Part shown: positions 27,886-38,718 of the stretch, piece by piece
Layout of the letters: the number at the start of each line of letters is the position of its first letter
How positions within the stretch are numbered: position 1 is the stretch's first letter
Origin: Acidimicrobiaceae bacterium
GTDB taxonomy: Bacteria; Actinomycetota; Acidimicrobiia; Acidimicrobiales; Ilumatobacteraceae
Assembly: GCA_016722025.1 (NCBI GenBank)
Contig: JADKGZ010000001.1
Span: 558,001-622,000, forward strand
Reading direction: 5' to 3'
Length of the DNA stretch: 64,000 nucleotides
The notes under the pieces: generated by a model
The model's database searches: none
What the model was told of the DNA's origin: nothing
What the model saw: only the letters and a program-made list of their open reading frames with translations
Made by a program: the position numbers and the translations under genes

Positions 27886-28797
27886 TTAGTTGTCCTCCTT
27901 GGCGTCCGCTGCGCTTTCGCCTGCGTCGGACTGTGCCTCGTCGCTGGCGCTTCCCTCGGCACCTGCGGTCACGCTGTCGTCCTCATCGCTGCTCTCGTCT
28001 GCGTCGTTCTTCTGGCTTCCGGGGGCGCTGAAGCCGGCGGCTTCGGCGTTCTCGACGGTGTCGAACCAGTACTCGGCCTTGGTCTGGCCGTAGTAGCGGC
28101 TGCCCGGCTCGTGATAGAGCATCGACTGCGCGTTGCCCTTGATCTCGTAGCCCTCGGGCGCCTGGTCGGTGTCGGCAGGCACTGCGCCCACGAACGACTG
28201 CACGGCCACTTCGGCTGCGTCGTGGTCGTGGTCGTGACCGGCATGGTCGTGATCGTGATCGTGGCCAGCGTCGCCGGCCTTGAGGCCTTGTGCACGCTGG
28301 CGGCTGCGGTCGACGCGTGCCTTGCGGCTGGCGGCGGTGCCACCAACGGCTGCGCCACGGCGGCCGGCGGCGGTGCGCTTGGCCTCGCGGGCCTGCACCA
28401 CTTCCAGGCGGCGGTCGTCGAGACGAGCAACCACGATGGTGATGTGGCAGGAACGCTTCTTGATGGCGCCGGCGCGGCCACGGGCACGGGGGGTGAACCG
28501 CTTCATGGTGGGGCCTTCGTCGGCGAAGCACGCCTTGACGTACAGCTCCTCGGGATCCTGCTCGTCGTTGTGCTGTGCGTTGGCGACGGCCGAGGCCAAC
28601 ACCTTGCGCACCACGGTGGCGGCATCTCGATCGCAGAACTGCAGCACTTCGTCGGCGTTGCGCACCGGCAGGTCGCGGATGAGGTCGAGGACCACGCGTG
28701 CCTTCCAGGCGGACGAGCGGATGTACAGCGCGCTGGCCTTGGTACCGCTGCGTTCGCCGGCGACGAACGACTTCTCGTTGAGCTTCGGACCGGTCAT
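27886..28797 (-). CDS. rplV: 50S ribosomal protein uL22 with a long His/Asp-rich and modular C-terminal extension
   Basis: 303 residues against about 110-130 in the family. Residues 1 to about 130 are a normal uL22, including the tunnel hairpin region [29 protein letters not shown]. After a basic linker, residues 178-193 are an alternating His/Asp stretch ([16 protein letters not shown]) able to bind metal. Residues 214-256 are a module also present at the end of uL4, and the last 47 residues are acidic. uL22 lines the exit tunnel and its globular part lies at the exit, so the extension should project from the solvent side. Overlaps rpsS by one base. Confidence 0.95.
   Translation of the reverse strand: MTGPKLNEKSFVAGERSGTKASALYIRSSAWKARVVLDLIRDLPVRNADEVLQFCDRDAATVVRKVLASAVANAQHNDEQDPEELYVKACFADEGPTMKRFTPRARGRAGAIKKRSCHITIVVARLDDRRLEVVQAREAKRTAAGRRGAAVGGTAASRKARVDRSRQRAQGLKAGDAGHDHDHDHAGHDHDHDAAEVAVQSFVGAVPADTDQAPEGYEIKGNAQSMLYHEPGSRYYGQTKAEYWFDTVENAEAAGFSAPGSQKNDADESSDEDDSVTAGAEGSASDEAQSDAGESAADAKEDN
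28030..28158 (-). repeat. Module in uL22 shared with uL4 (copy 1)
   Basis: These 43 codons (residues 214-256 of uL22) run from [10 protein letters not shown] through LYHEPGS to AEAAGF. Aligned without gaps to the uL4 copy at 30286-30414, 30 of 43 residues are identical, and several other changes are Tyr/Phe swaps. The pattern YHxPGSxxYxxTxAExWFxT...AEAAGF resembles the small 'sunset'/Ada-like modules found in actinobacterial surface and other proteins, without cysteines. That family link is recalled, not searched. Confidence 0.8.
28219..28266 (-). repeat. His/Asp repeat in uL22
   Basis: Sixteen codons encode two near-copies of GHDHDHD. The DNA is an alternation of CAC/CAT and GAC/GAT codons. 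Seven histidines in 16 residues make a plausible low-specificity site for zinc, nickel or copper. Confidence 0.8.
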
Positions 28798-29081
28798 CAG
28801 CGGCGACCCTTCGTGTTCTTCTCTTGGCCGGCGTGGTACTTGAAGGTACGAGTGGGGCTGAACTCGCCCAGCTTGTGACCGACCATGCTCTCGGTGACGT
28901 ACACCGGCACGTGCTTGCGACCGTCGTGGACGGCGATGGTGTGCCCGACCATGTCGGGGATGATGGTGCTGCGACGGCTCCAGGTCTTGATGACCTTGCG
29001 CTCGCCGGCTGCGTTCTGCGTGTCGACCTTCTTCAACAGGTGGTCGTCGACGAACGGGCCCTTCTTCAGGCTGCGTGACAT
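28797..29081 (-). CDS. rpsS: 30S ribosomal protein uS19
   Basis: 94 residues: [20 protein letters not shown], then [36 protein letters not shown]. It is a standard uS19 of the small-subunit head, with a short basic tail. It follows rplB after six bases. Confidence 0.97.
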   Translation of the reverse strand: MSRSLKKGPFVDDHLLKKVDTQNAAGERKVIKTWSRRSTIIPDMVGHTIAVHDGRKHVPVYVTESMVGHKLGEFSPTRTFKYHAGQEKNTKGRR

Positions 29082-29087
29082 GGTGGA

Positions 29088-29927
<840 letters not shown>

Positions 29928-29938
29928 GGTGGTGCGCC

Positions 29939-30229
29939 TCAGTGCTCGAACAGCGGGATCTCATCGCCCGCTGCAAGGGTGACGATGGCCCGCTTGGTGT
30001 CAGGCTTGGAACCGGCCTTGCCAGTGCGCCGAGCGCGCGTGGCCTTGCCCTTGCGGTTGAGGGTGTTGACCTTCAACACGGTGACGCCCCAGATGCTCTC
30101 GACGGCGTCGCTGATCTCTGGCTTGCTCGCGCTGGGGTGCACCTTGAAGGTGTACACACCCTGCTCGATGAGGCCGTAGCTCTTCTCTGACACCACTGGT
30201 GCCAGGATGATGTCGCGGGGATCCTTCAT
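29939..30229 (-). CDS. rplW: 50S ribosomal protein uL23
   Basis: 96 residues starting [24 protein letters not shown]. It forms the tunnel-exit docking site for trigger factor and SRP. The extended loop includes [23 protein letters not shown]. Overlaps the rplD stop by one base. Confidence 0.96.
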   Translation of the reverse strand: MKDPRDIILAPVVSEKSYGLIEQGVYTFKVHPSASKPEISDAVESIWGVTVLKVNTLNRKGKATRARRTGKAGSKPDTKRAIVTLAAGDEIPLFEH

Positions 30230-31212
30230 CAGTCCTTGTCTCCATCTGCCGAGTCAGCGGCGGTGCGCTGGCTGGGGGGCAGCTGGAAACCAGCGGCCTC
30301 GGCATCTTCGGCGGTGGCGAACCAGAACTCGGCCACCGTGCGGTTGTAGAACGCAGACCCGGGCACGTGGTACAGACCCGAGTCGGCGTTGCCCTTGATC
30401 TCGAAACCCTCGGGAGCGGAACCGTCGGCGGTTGCCGCTGCGGCACGGGGAGGGAGGTCGGCGGTGGCGGAAGCCGTGTCGGCGACGGTTGTGTCGGCGA
30501 CTGCTGCATCGACGAGGCCGGCAGTCTTCGGGGCAGCGGCCTTGGGAGCGGCAGCCTTCTTGGCGGCGGCCTTCTTCGGGGCCGGCACGGCGGCGGTCAC
30601 CGACGTGCCGGGCAGGGTTGCCTGGCTGAAGATGACGTAGTCGTTGCACAAGATGTCGTAGGCGTTGAGCTCGTTGACTTCGATGAGCTGCACTTCCGGC
30701 AGGTTGAGGAAGCTGCGCACGACGTTGGTGTCGTTCTCGAGATCGACCACCACGAGCGCCTTGCCGGAGATGCCGAGTGCGCTGAGCGCGGCCTTGGCGT
30801 CCTTGGTCTTGGGCGTGGTGAAGCCCCACTCGTCGATGACCACGACCTTGCCCTCTGCAGCGCGGTCACTGAGCGCCGAACGCAAGGCGAGCTTGATCAT
30901 CTTCTTGGGGGTCTTCTGGTCGTACTTGCGCGGCTTCGGGCCGAGGGCGACACCACCACCGCTGAAGTGAGGTGCGCGGGTCGAGCCCTGCCGGGCGTTG
31001 CCGGTGCCCTTCTGCTTGAACGGCTTCTTGCCGCCGCCACGTACCTCGGCGCGGGTCTTGGTGCTCTGCGTGCCCGACCGGCGAGCCGCCAGCTGAGCAG
31101 TGACCACCTGGTGCATGACGGGCACGTTGGGCTGGATGCCGAACACATCGGTGTCGAGCTCGACGGAGCCGGCGTCCTTGCCGGCGGCGGTCTTCAAGGA
31201 AACGGTCGACAT
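30229..31212 (-). CDS. rplD: 50S ribosomal protein uL4 with a C-terminal module shared with uL22
   Basis: 327 residues against about 205 in the family. The uL4 core (1 to about 205) has the tunnel-loop region [25 protein letters not shown] and the globular [21 protein letters not shown] linker of Ala-Lys-Pro repeats (residues about 215-266) leads to the 43-residue module at 267-309 and a short acidic end. ATG 31212 has GGGGAAG about ten bases upstream; GTG 31221, which overlaps the rplC stop, has no room for a ribosome site. uL4 and uL22 together form the exit-tunnel constriction. Confidence 0.95.
   Translation of the reverse strand: MSTVSLKTAAGKDAGSVELDTDVFGIQPNVPVMHQVVTAQLAARRSGTQSTKTRAEVRGGGKKPFKQKGTGNARQGSTRAPHFSGGGVALGPKPRKYDQKTPKKMIKLALRSALSDRAAEGKVVVIDEWGFTTPKTKDAKAALSALGISGKALVVVDLENDTNVVRSFLNLPEVQLIEVNELNAYDILCNDYVIFSQATLPGTSVTAAVPAPKKAAAKKAAAPKAAAPKTAGLVDAAVADTTVADTASATADLPPRAAAATADGSAPEGFEIKGNADSGLYHVPGSAFYNRTVAEFWFATAEDAEAAGFQLPPSQRTAADSADGDKD
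30286..30414 (-). repeat. Module in uL4 shared with uL22 (copy 2)
   Basis: Residues 267-309 of uL4, from [10 protein letters not shown] through LYHVPGS to AEAAGF. It matches the uL22 copy at 28030-28158 over its whole length without gaps. The flanking linkers differ, so only the module is shared. Confidence 0.8.
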
Positions 31213-31217
31213 GGCCG

Positions 31218-31853
31218 TCACTTCCCCTTCACTGCGTTGCGAACGATGACGACGCCGCCGTTGGGACCGGGCACGGAGCCCTTCACCAGCAGCAGGTTGC
31301 GCTCGGGATCGGCCTCGACGACTTCCAGGTTGAGCGTGGTGACCTGCTCGTGGCCCATGTGGCCGGACATCTTCACGCCCTTGAACACGCGACCGGGGAA
31401 GCTGGCCTGCCCGATGGAACCAGGCGCACGGTGGTGCTTGTGGTTACCGTGGCTGGCACCTTGACCGGAGAAGTTGTGACGCTTCATGGTGCCGGCGAAG
31501 CCCTTGCCACGGCTGACGGCGGTGACATCGACGAGCTCGCCCTGGATCAAGGTGTCGACCTTGATCTCCTGGCCGACTTCGAAGCCGTCGACCGAGTCGA
31601 GGCGCAGCTCGACGACCTTGCGGCCCGGCTCGACACCTGCCTTGGCAAAGTGGCCCGCTTCGGGCTTGTTGAGCTTCTTTGCGTCGCGGTGTCCGTAGGT
31701 GACCTGCAGCGCCGTGTAACCGTCGCGTTCGGTGGTCTTCACCTGGACGATGCGCGCAGGCTCGACGCGGAGCACGGTGACGGGAACGACTTTGTCGTTC
31801 ACCCACACCTGGCTCATGGCGACTTTCTCGCCAACAATCGCTTTGAGTGCCAT
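31218..31853 (-). CDS. rplC: 50S ribosomal protein uL3
   Basis: 211 residues starting [20 protein letters not shown]. The signature [30 protein letters not shown] and [17 protein letters not shown] are complete. It is the first gene of the rplC-map block. rpsJ, normally directly upstream, is 4.7 kb away in this sequence. Confidence 0.96.
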   Translation of the reverse strand: MALKAIVGEKVAMSQVWVNDKVVPVTVLRVEPARIVQVKTTERDGYTALQVTYGHRDAKKLNKPEAGHFAKAGVEPGRKVVELRLDSVDGFEVGQEIKVDTLIQGELVDVTAVSRGKGFAGTMKRHNFSGQGASHGNHKHHRAPGSIGQASFPGRVFKGVKMSGHMGHEQVTTLNLEVVEADPERNLLLVKGSVPGPNGGVVIVRNAVKGK

Positions 31854-31874
31854 CTCGGCAGCCTTTTCGGTCGG

Positions 31875-31939
31875 ACCCGGAAGAACCGGGCATCTGGATT
31901 ACACGCAAATGCTCCGCTGGCCAAATGGCCGGCGGAGCA
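31875..31939 (-). other. Hairpins in the leader region of rplC
   Basis: The 244 bases between terC and rplC hold a 13-pair hairpin at 31910-31939 (TGCTCCGC... around an AAAT loop, one G-U pair) and a smaller one, CCCGG-AAGAA-CCGGG, at about 31875-31889. The larger could end terC transcripts or be an rplC leader structure. TGTAAT just downstream of it on the minus strand is a weak possible -10. No gene was seen in this gap. Confidence 0.35.
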
Positions 31940-32097
31940 CCGGATTCGGTTGTCGCCGGGCGGTTTCTCACGAATGAGACCTGCTCGGACATCGATTGCC
32001 GTACACCGGCTGGTGCACACGAGGACCGAACTCTATCGGCGGCCCGGCACGCACACCAACCCCTCGCGGGAACCTTCGCGCGTGTCGAGGCCGCAGA

Positions 32098-33108
32098 TCA
32101 GTGGTCGTGCAGCGCGTGCGCGTCGACGTCGTCGCCCCCGAACGCCTTCGGGAACTTCAGGCTCGCCCAGATCGAAAGCGAGAGCAGCCCGACGATGACG
32201 CCCAGCGAGACCAGCGTGTCGATGTGGTACCAGTGGCTGATCGACATCTTCACGCCCACGTAGATCAAGATGATGCCGAGCGCGTGACTGAGGAAGTGGA
32301 ACTTCTCCTTGGCATTGGCCAGCAGGAAGTACATCGCACGCAGGCCCATGATGGCGAATGCGTTGCTGGCGAAGACCAGGAACGGCTCGTTGGACACCGC
32401 CAGGATGGCCGGCACGGAGTCGACCGCGAAGATCACATCGGTGAGCTCCACCACCACCAGCGCTGCGAAGAGTGGGGTGGCCGCACGCTTGGCGTTCACC
32501 TTGGTGAAGAACTTGTGACCGTCGAGCTCATCGCTGACCGGCATCACCTTCTTGAGCAGTCGGATGCCGGCCGTGTGCTCCTTCTCGCCTTCGTCGTTGC
32601 GGTGGCGCAGGATCTTGAGGCCGGTGACGATGAGCAGCGCACCGAACACCAGCAGCACCCACCAGAACTTGGCGATGAGCGCGGTACCGGCCCAGATGAA
32701 GATGCCACGCAGGAGCAGCGCACCGAAGATGCCCCAGAACAGCACCCGGTGCTGGTACTTCAAGGGGATCTTGAACGTGGCGAACAGCATCGCCCACACG
32801 AACACGTTGTCGACGCTGAGCGACTTCTCGATGACGTAGCCCGACAGGTACTCGGTGGTTGCCTGGCCGCCGAAGGCCAAGGCGATCACGCCGCCGAAGG
32901 CAAGGCCGAAGCTCACCCAGATGGCCGACTCGATGAGTGCTTCCTTCTGCGACGGCTCGTGGTCGTCGCGGTGGCGGTAGAGGTCGATGCCCAGCATCAC
33001 AGCGATGGTGGCGGCCAGCGCCAGCCAGGCCCATGCGGGCACATCGAGATCTACGAACTGATCGCGCGAACCGGATCGCGTGCTGAACGGGGCCAGATCG
33101 AAACGCAT
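32098..33108 (-). CDS. TerC/Alx family membrane protein
   Basis: 336 residues with about nine membrane segments. Family marks are the acidic helices KSLSVDNVFVWAMLF and VVVELTDVIFAVDSVPAILAVS. A His-rich tail (DAHALHDH) closes the protein. TerC/Alx proteins act as metal (manganese or calcium) exporters and loading factors for exported metalloproteins. It stands between rplC and rpsJ on the same strand, so it belongs to an insertion in the S10 operon. Confidence 0.85.
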   Translation of the reverse strand: MRFDLAPFSTRSGSRDQFVDLDVPAWAWLALAATIAVMLGIDLYRHRDDHEPSQKEALIESAIWVSFGLAFGGVIALAFGGQATTEYLSGYVIEKSLSVDNVFVWAMLFATFKIPLKYQHRVLFWGIFGALLLRGIFIWAGTALIAKFWWVLLVFGALLIVTGLKILRHRNDEGEKEHTAGIRLLKKVMPVSDELDGHKFFTKVNAKRAATPLFAALVVVELTDVIFAVDSVPAILAVSNEPFLVFASNAFAIMGLRAMYFLLANAKEKFHFLSHALGIILIYVGVKMSISHWYHIDTLVSLGVIVGLLSLSIWASLKFPKAFGGDDVDAHALHDH

Positions 33109-33165
33109 CGGCGGATGTTAGGGGCTCTTGACGGCAGATAGGACACCGTGGCGAAGGATCGGCGG

Positions 33166-34365
33166 TTATGGGAAGCGAGCAGCCAACCACTCGGCGACGA
33201 TGCCGAGCGCCTCCTGCCGATGGCCCTCGAGGTAGTGCGGGGCGCCTTTCATCTCCACGTAGGTGGTGTCGGCCGCCCCCGCAGCAGCGACGATCTCCTT
33301 GGCCTGCCAGACACGGATCTCGGTGTCGGCAGTGGGGTGCACCAGCAGCGTGGGCACCGTCACCTGCGGCATGGTGTCGGCCAACTTCGCGTGGCTGCTG
33401 AGGCCCGACCACGTGCTCAGCCAGCCGCGAGCCGTCATCGTGCGCGCCAGGCCACCACGGCCGTAGTTGGCATCGAACGGGTCGGGGAACGCGAACAGGC
33501 TTCCCATCGGCCGCTCGTCGGGGTCGATCGACAAGTCGAGGTAGGCAGGGTCGGCGAGCGTGCGGTAGGTCGTGAGGTACCTGGTGAACACGGCTCGGCG
33601 GCGCAGCTCACGCCAGGCCACGGTGTCGGCTTCCTTCTCCACCCCTCGCAGGCGGATGCCGGCATCGACGGACTCGGCGATGCCGGCCTTGGCCACTGCA
33701 TCGATGCGGGCCACTCGAGCCACTTGCGCGGCGCGGTAGCCGACCAACCAGTCCTTGTCGTACACGCACGGCTCGGGCCAGGGGCGCCAGCCGTTGTCGG
33801 GGTGGTACATGTCGAGTTCCGGCACGGTGCTGAACGGGTCGGTCTCGTCGGCCACGCTGGGGTCGATCACCTGCAGCATGAACACGCCCTCGCCCGGGTG
33901 CGCAGCCATGCCGACCCACCCGTCACCGATGCCCAGTTGCGCCTGGGCCATGGCCATCAGGCTGCCGCCGCCCGAGTTGCCCAACAGCACCACCGCCTCG
34001 GCGCCACGACGGCGCATCTCGTCGTGGGCCGTCTGCACGTCGACGATGCAGCTCTCGTGCAGGCAGTCGGTGTCGTTGTTCTGGTAGCGGGTGCCGAAGC
34101 CGAGCACGGCGTAGCCGGCGGCGGCCAGCAGCGGGCAGGCGTAGTGGACGCTGAAGTCGCCGCGGGGGTGGCTGAGGATGACCGCTGTCTTCCACGGCTT
34201 GCCATTGGGCGGGGTCCAGAGCACACCGCGCACCAGCGCGCCGTCGGGCGAGACCAACCGAATGGACTCGCGCGGGATCTCCACACCGGGATCGTCCTGC
34301 GCCAGCGGCCAGTAGTTGAGACCGAACGGCCGGCGACCACCGACGTGCGCATCGAGTTCCTGCAT
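33166..34365 (-). CDS. Alpha/beta hydrolase (esterase-like)
   Basis: 399 residues starting [18 protein letters not shown]. The nucleophile elbow is [15 protein letters not shown] (Ser in GNSGGG), an upstream [13 protein letters not shown] could form the oxyanion region, and the likely catalytic His lies in GAPHYLEGH near the end, after [14 protein letters not shown]. No signal peptide. The substrate is unknown. The frame continues upstream into the HtrA gene because of the frameshifts there; the ATG at 34365 is the sensible start. Confidence 0.75.
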   Translation of the reverse strand: MQELDAHVGGRRPFGLNYWPLAQDDPGVEIPRESIRLVSPDGALVRGVLWTPPNGKPWKTAVILSHPRGDFSVHYACPLLAAAGYAVLGFGTRYQNNDTDCLHESCIVDVQTAHDEMRRRGAEAVVLLGNSGGGSLMAMAQAQLGIGDGWVGMAAHPGEGVFMLQVIDPSVADETDPFSTVPELDMYHPDNGWRPWPEPCVYDKDWLVGYRAAQVARVARIDAVAKAGIAESVDAGIRLRGVEKEADTVAWRELRRRAVFTRYLTTYRTLADPAYLDLSIDPDERPMGSLFAFPDPFDANYGRGGLARTMTARGWLSTWSGLSSHAKLADTMPQVTVPTLLVHPTADTEIRVWQAKEIVAAAGAADTTYVEMKGAPHYLEGHRQEALGIVAEWLAARFP

Positions 34366-34388
34366 GCGACGCACGCTAGTGGGGGCAA

Positions 34389-35669
34389 TCAGCCGGCTGG
34401 TTGCCGCGCCAGGGTCGCCGAGAGCGACACCAGTCTGCCGCTGCGGCGCAGCCCGATCAGCACCTCGTCGCCGGGTTGGCCGTCGCGGATGGTTGCCATC
34501 AGCCCGGCGGGGCCGGTGATGGCCGTGCCGTCGATCGAGACGATCGCGTCGCCCACGTCGACACCGGCGGCGGCGGCCGGCGAGCCCGGCTCGACCTCCG
34601 CGACCAGCGCCGCTGCCGCCGTCGAACCGGTCGGCGAGGCCGACGCCCAGGTAGCCGGCCGTCGGCGCGCTCCCGTTGGTCGCGTCGCGCAGGCGGTCGA
34701 TCGTGGGCAGCAGCTCCTGGTTGGAGATCGCAAAGCCGACGCTGTTGGCCGATGAGCCCACATCGGGAATCGCCACGAAGGTGGTGAGGCCGATGACCTG
34801 TCCCAACGCGTTGACCAACGCGCCACCGGAGTTGCCCGAGGAGATGGGGCATCGGTCTGGACGAGCCCTTTCAACGCCTTCGTCATGTCGACACTGGTGC
34901 GATCCAGCGCCGAGACGATGCCGACCGTGACAGACGGGTCGCCATCGAGGTCGAGCGCGTAGCCGACAGCCACCACGGCGTCGCCGACACGGACGTCGCC
35001 CGGCGCAGCGAACTGCGCGGGCACCAGCCCGTCGGCCTCGATGCGCAGCAACGCCAGGTCGCGACCGGAGTCGATGACGAGCACGACCGCGTCGCGGGGC
35101 TCGGTCTCGCCCGGCACCCGCACCGTCACCGTGGCCGCGCCGGCAACGACGTGCGCGTTGGTGACGATCTCGCCATCCGCCGTCAGCACCACACCGCTGC
35201 CGGTGGACTGGCCGACGAGCTCACCCCGTTGGGTGATGGCCGAGACGTTGACGACGCTGGGCGCAATGGTGGACGCAACGGCGAACACGTCGAGCGCCGG
35301 CAGCGGCTCCGTTCGCGGCTCGACCCTCACCAGCCCGAGTGTGGAGGCCACTCGCGCCGGAGAGCGATTGCCCTCCGCCAGCCGCACACCCATCCAGGCA
35401 CCCACCAAGCCTGCGGCCCACGCGACCACCACCACCAGCAGCCCCATCAGGAAGCCCCGACGAATCCGACGGCCGTACACCTTGCGATCGACGACCCTGC
35501 GCTCCACGACCCTGCGCTCGACAGCTCGTTCGCCGGCGAGACCGTCGTCGCCGGCACCGTCGCCGGCACTGTCGTCGGCACTGTCGTCGGCGCCATCGTC
35601 AGTCACTCGGGGCGCGTCGCGAACGGCTCGGTCAAGAGCGGCTGGAGCGGCGTCGTCTGCATCGAGCAC
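34389..35669 (-). CDS. HtrA/DegP-like membrane-anchored serine protease with PDZ domain, with two compensating frameshifts
   Basis: From GTG 35669: a disordered acidic/basic cytosolic part with repeats ([20 protein letters not shown]), one membrane helix (about residues 72-93), a trypsin-like domain and a PDZ domain. The catalytic His is in IVTNAHVV and the Asp in SGRDLALL. At about 34845 a GGGG run (minus CCCC) seems one base short: after LVQTDAP the expected [16 protein letters not shown], with the catalytic Ser, continues in another frame to about 34610. The original frame then resumes as [17 protein letters not shown] and [11 protein letters not shown]. With both breaks repaired it is a complete envelope stress protease. 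Confidence 0.8.
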   Translation of the reverse strand: MLDADDAAPAALDRAVRDAPRVTDDGADDSADDSAGDGAGDDGLAGERAVERRVVERRVVDRKVYGRRIRRGFLMGLLVVVVAWAAGLVGAWMGVRLAEGNRSPARVASTLGLVRVEPRTEPLPALDVFAVASTIAPSVVNVSAITQRGELVGQSTGSGVVLTADGEIVTNAHVVAGAATVTVRVPGETEPRDAVVLVIDSGRDLALLRIEADGLVPAQFAAPGDVRVGDAVVAVGYALDLDGDPSVTVGIVSALDRTSVDMTKALKGLVQTDAPSPRATPVARWSTRWDRSSASPPSWRFPMWAHRPTASALRSPTRSCCPRSTACATRPTGARRRPATWASASPTGSTAAAALVAEVEPGSPAAAAGVDVGDAIVSIDGTAITGPAGLMATIRDGQPGDEVLIGLRRSGRLVSLSATLARQPAG

Positions 35670-35781
35670 GGCGGTGTCGGTGGTTGGCTGCGGTCGTTCG
35701 TTGTCGATGAAACGGGTCTATCGCACGTGCAGCACCGTTGCCATGCCGAACTCGTTCAGGTCTTGTCTCCCACCACAGCGC

Positions 35782-36402
35782 TCAGCGGCCGAGCACGCGC
35801 TCGAAGCGAGATCCGGCCCGAGTGAACCCGTTGCGGACGAGATACGCGCTGTGCGGCTCGGTGCCGGGCTCGGTGGAGATGCGATCGATGCCCAATCGAC
35901 GGAACACACCGGAGCCCTTGCCGTACAGCCAGGTGGAGATGCGCGAGTCGCGGTAGGGCTTGGTGACGTAGTCGAGTTGCACGCGCAGCTCGGCACCTTC
36001 CTGGCGGCCGATGAGCGCGCCTGCCGGCAGGCCGTCGCGCATCAGCAGCATCGCCAGCGAGCTCGGCTCGGGGCCGAGCTCGAAGCCGGGCTGGAAGCGG
36101 TGGATGTCGGGCAAGTGGTACCGAAGGAAGTCGACGAGGTAGGGCGAGTCGACGGGTACGACGACGGCGGCGAGCGCGCGCCTGCCGCCCAGCTCGGACC
36201 GCAGGAACCACACGTTGAGCACGGCGATGGCAGCGTTGGTGACGACGATGGGGATCGACTCGATGAGCACCCCGTATGCGACGAAGGCGAGGGAGCCGAC
36301 GAGTGAGATCGCCCGCAGGCGCACCACCGAGGTCATCGCCAACGACACGACCACCAACGCCGAGGCGAGGTAGCCGACCAGCTCGGTGTTGTCGAGATGC
36401 AT
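35782..36402 (-). CDS. YgjV-like membrane domain joined to an acetyltransferase-like domain
   Basis: 206 residues. Residues 1-75 hold three hydrophobic helices with the YgjV/PQ-loop-like pattern [34 protein letters not shown]. Residues about 85-206 are soluble and look like half a GNAT fold ([31 protein letters not shown], the final [15 protein letters not shown]). Homologues of this fusion are annotated in actinobacteria as uncharacterised. No catalytic motif can be assigned. The function is unknown. Confidence 0.6.
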   Translation of the reverse strand: MHLDNTELVGYLASALVVVSLAMTSVVRLRAISLVGSLAFVAYGVLIESIPIVVTNAAIAVLNVWFLRSELGGRRALAAVVVPVDSPYLVDFLRYHLPDIHRFQPGFELGPEPSSLAMLLMRDGLPAGALIGRQEGAELRVQLDYVTKPYRDSRISTWLYGKGSGVFRRLGIDRISTEPGTEPHSAYLVRNGFTRAGSRFERVLGR

Positions 36403-36435
36403 GAGCAGTGTCTATCGGCTGCCCGACCGGTCGTT

Positions 36436-36511
36436 GCACGCAAGAAGGCCCCGCCGGCCGAAGCCGACGGGACCCTCTGCGTGCGATACCCGTGCACGGC
36501 AGGCCGTGCAC
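36436..36511 (-). terminator. Double hairpin ending the tuf-rpsJ transcript
   Basis: Two stems follow the rpsJ stop. The first (36492-36511) pairs GTGCACGGC with GCCGTGCAC perfectly. The second (36436-36484) is a long imperfect stem with a TTCG loop whose core GGTCCCGTCGGC/GCCGGCGGGGCC is followed by TTCTT on the minus strand. This suggests that transcription normally ends here and does not continue toward rplC. Confidence 0.65.
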
Positions 36512-36518
36512 CGACGGC

Positions 36519-36833
36519 TCAGCTGTTCTGGATCTTGATCTCGATGTCGACACCGGCGGGCAGCTCGATGCGCTGCAGGCTGTCGATGGTCTTCGCGTTC
36601 GGATCGACGATGTCGATCAGGCGCTTGTGGACGCGCATCTCGAAGTGCTCGCGCGAGTCCTTGTCGATGTGCGGGCCACGGATGACCGTGTAGCGGTGCT
36701 TGTCGGTGGGCAGCGGGATGGGGCCGCGCACCGTTGCGTTGGTACGGGTGACCGTCTCGACGATCTTGCGCGTCGACTGGTCGATGATCTCGTGGTCGAA
36801 CGCCTTGAGACGGATGCGAATGCTCTGTGCCAT
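36519..36833 (-). CDS. rpsJ: 30S ribosomal protein uS10
   Basis: 104 residues starting [28 protein letters not shown], a normal uS10 (also NusE, the antitermination partner of NusB). It is 33 bases downstream of tuf and is followed by hairpins. It usually heads the S10 operon, but here it is cut off from rplC. Confidence 0.97.
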   Translation of the reverse strand: MAQSIRIRLKAFDHEIIDQSTRKIVETVTRTNATVRGPIPLPTDKHRYTVIRGPHIDKDSREHFEMRVHKRLIDIVDPNAKTIDSLQRIELPAGVDIEIKIQNS

Positions 36834-36866
36834 GTTGGTTGGTCTCTCTCAGCTCGCTCGGATCGA

Positions 36867-38051
36867 TCACTTGGTGATCTTGGTGACGCGGCCGGCGCCC
36901 ACGGTACGGCCACCTTCACGGATGGCGAAACGCAAGCCCTCGTCCATCGCGATCGGCTTGCCGAGCTCGACGGTGATTGCCACGTTGTCACCAGGCATGA
37001 CCATCTCGGTGCCCTCGGGCAACTGGATCGTGCCGGTCACATCCGTCGTGCGGAAGAAGAACTGCGGCCGATAGTTGTTGAAGAACGGCTTGTGACGCCC
37101 ACCCTCCGACGAGGTCAACACATACACCTGACCCTCGAAGTTCGTGTGCGGCGTGATGCTGCCGGGCTTGCACAACACCTGCCCGCGCTCCACATCTTCC
37201 TTCTTCGTCCCCCGCAGCAGCGCACCGATGTTGTCACCCGCACGACCCTCATCGAGCAACTTACGGAACATCTCCACACCCGTACACACCGTCTTCTGCG
37301 TCGTCTTCAACCCAACGATCTCCAGATCATCACCGGTATGCACGATGCCCTGCTCGACCTTGCCCGTCACCACCGTGCCACGACCCGTGATCGAGAACAC
37401 ATCCTCGATCGGCATCAAGAACGGCTTGTCCAGATCACGAACCGGCTCAGGAATGCCTGCGTCACACGCATCCATCAACTCCATGATCTTGGCCTGCCAC
37501 GCCTCATCACCCTCGAGCGCCTTCAACGCCGACACCCGCACCACCGGCGCATCATCACCAGGGAACTCGTACTCGCTGAGCAACTCGCGAACCTCGAGCT
37601 CAACCAGCTCCAACAACTCCTCGTCTTCCACCATGTCGGCCTTGTTCAACGCGACCACGATGTAGGGCACACCCACCTGACGAGCCAACAACACATGCTC
37701 ACGCGTCTGAGGCATCGGACCATCAGTCGCCGCCACCACCAAAATCGCACCATCAACCTGCGCAGCACCAGTGATCATGTTCTTGATGTAGTCAGCATGA
37801 CCCGGCATATCAACATGCGCATAGTGACGATTCATCGTCTCGTACTCGATGTGCGCGATGGAGATCGTGATACCACGAGCCTTCTCCTCCGGCGCCTTGT
37901 CGATCTGATCGAACGGCGTGTACTTCGCCAACCCCTTATCCGCCAACGTCTTGGAGATCGCCGCCGTCAACGTGGTCTTCCCATGGTCAATATGACCCAT
38001 CGTGCCAATGTTGACGTGTGGCTTGGTGCGCTCGAATTTTGCCTTGCTCAT
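36867..38051 (-). CDS. tuf: Elongation factor Tu, with mosaic codon use
   Basis: 394 residues, complete. GTP site [10 protein letters not shown], switch [32 protein letters not shown] and the domain 2/3 sequences are intact. GGAGA lies before the ATG at 38051. From about 38050 down to about 37040 the gene uses many T-ending codons (GGT, CGT, GAT, CAT, GTT, GCT) and TTG. The last 170 bases, and neighbours such as fusA, favour GGC, GAC, CGC and CTC. This suggests a recombined or imported 5' part, or an assembly chimera. EF-Tu delivers aminoacyl-tRNA. Confidence 0.97.
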   Translation of the reverse strand: MSKAKFERTKPHVNIGTMGHIDHGKTTLTAAISKTLADKGLAKYTPFDQIDKAPEEKARGITISIAHIEYETMNRHYAHVDMPGHADYIKNMITGAAQVDGAILVVAATDGPMPQTREHVLLARQVGVPYIVVALNKADMVEDEELLELVELEVRELLSEYEFPGDDAPVVRVSALKALEGDEAWQAKIMELMDACDAGIPEPVRDLDKPFLMPIEDVFSITGRGTVVTGKVEQGIVHTGDDLEIVGLKTTQKTVCTGVEMFRKLLDEGRAGDNIGALLRGTKKEDVERGQVLCKPGSITPHTNFEGQVYVLTSSEGGRHKPFFNNYRPQFFFRTTDVTGTIQLPEGTEMVMPGDNVAITVELGKPIAMDEGLRFAIREGGRTVGAGRVTKITK

Positions 38052-38073
38052 CGCAGTCTCCGTTGTCGGGGAT

Positions 38074-38502
38074 TCATAGGGTTGTCAAAGAACGTGACGA
38101 GCCTAGCGGCCCTGGCCGGTCAGTTACCACCCCAACCGGAGCAATCAGAAGGCGAACGCCCAAGCCGGTGCGTCGGCAGTGGGATGCAGCGTCCCAGCAG
38201 TTCGGGTCGTCGCCGCTGTACACGGCGCTGATCACCACGCCCGGCTCGTCGGCGGGCAGGCCGACGTTGCCATGATCGATCCCGCGGATGCCACGGACAT
38301 CGAGCGCGCCACCTCCCTCGGACTGCACGATGTCGAAGTCGAGAAAGCTGCCCGTGCCATCGATGCGGTAGCCGATGAAGACAGCCGGATGCCCGATGCC
38401 GGCGTAGTCGCCGATGTAGAGATCGACGGCGGTGAGCTCGAAGTCGTACTCCTCGGTCGTGCGGCAGGCCTCCACCCAGAACGTGTCGACACGGGCGTAC
38501 AC
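38074..38502 (-). CDS. Uncharacterised protein, probably a fragment
   Basis: About 140 codons from GTG 38502 read as a real protein in the first 110 residues ([62 protein letters not shown]). The C-terminal part then looks degenerate and runs into the tuf upstream region. A different frame would end at 38145 with [10 protein letters not shown], so a frameshift near 38165-38190 is possible. No family was recognised. It starts abruptly, without signal peptide or ribosome site, back to back with another scrap. Confidence 0.4.
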   Translation of the reverse strand: MYARVDTFWVEACRTTEEYDFELTAVDLYIGDYAGIGHPAVFIGYRIDGTGSFLDFDIVQSEGGGALDVRGIRGIDHGNVGLPADEPGVVISAVYSGDDPNCWDAASHCRRTGLGVRLLIAPVGVVTDRPGPLGSSRSLTTL

Positions 38503-38522
38503 CTCGACGACACCAACTCGGT

Positions 38523-38708
38523 CACGTCGCGGCCTGCAACCAGGCGCACTGGATCGCGCTGCAGGCCGTGGTCGCCGAGGACATCTCTGTGTACGAACAA
38601 CTGGCCCGCACCAAGCGCTCCAGCGGCTACACCCAGCACATCCTCTCCGAGCGCGTGTGCAAGCTCGCCCACTACCACGAGACGATGGGCCGCCTCATCC
38701 GCGAGTAG
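38523..38708 (+). pseudogene. 3' fragment of an unknown gene
   Basis: A 61-codon stretch ending at TAG 38708 reads as convincing protein: HVAACNQAHWIALQAVVAED, then RSSGYTQHILSERVCKLAHY and a final MGRLIRE. It has no start codon at its beginning, and the frame is closed by a TGA at 38433. Only GTG 38568 could start a 46-residue remnant. I do not recognise the family. It is best seen as debris at the edge of the islet between tuf and fusA. Confidence 0.35.
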
Positions 38709-38718
38709 GCCGCGGGCG

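Noticed and set aside
33109..33165. yybP-ykoY manganese riboswitch before terC
   Set aside because: Only 57 bases separate terC from the upstream gene, too short for the element, and its conserved loops are not visible.
38060..38088. TTGACA before tuf as a complete promoter
   Set aside because: The hexamer at 38083-38088 (minus strand) is good, but no -10-like sequence lies 16-18 bases downstream, so only half a promoter can be supported.
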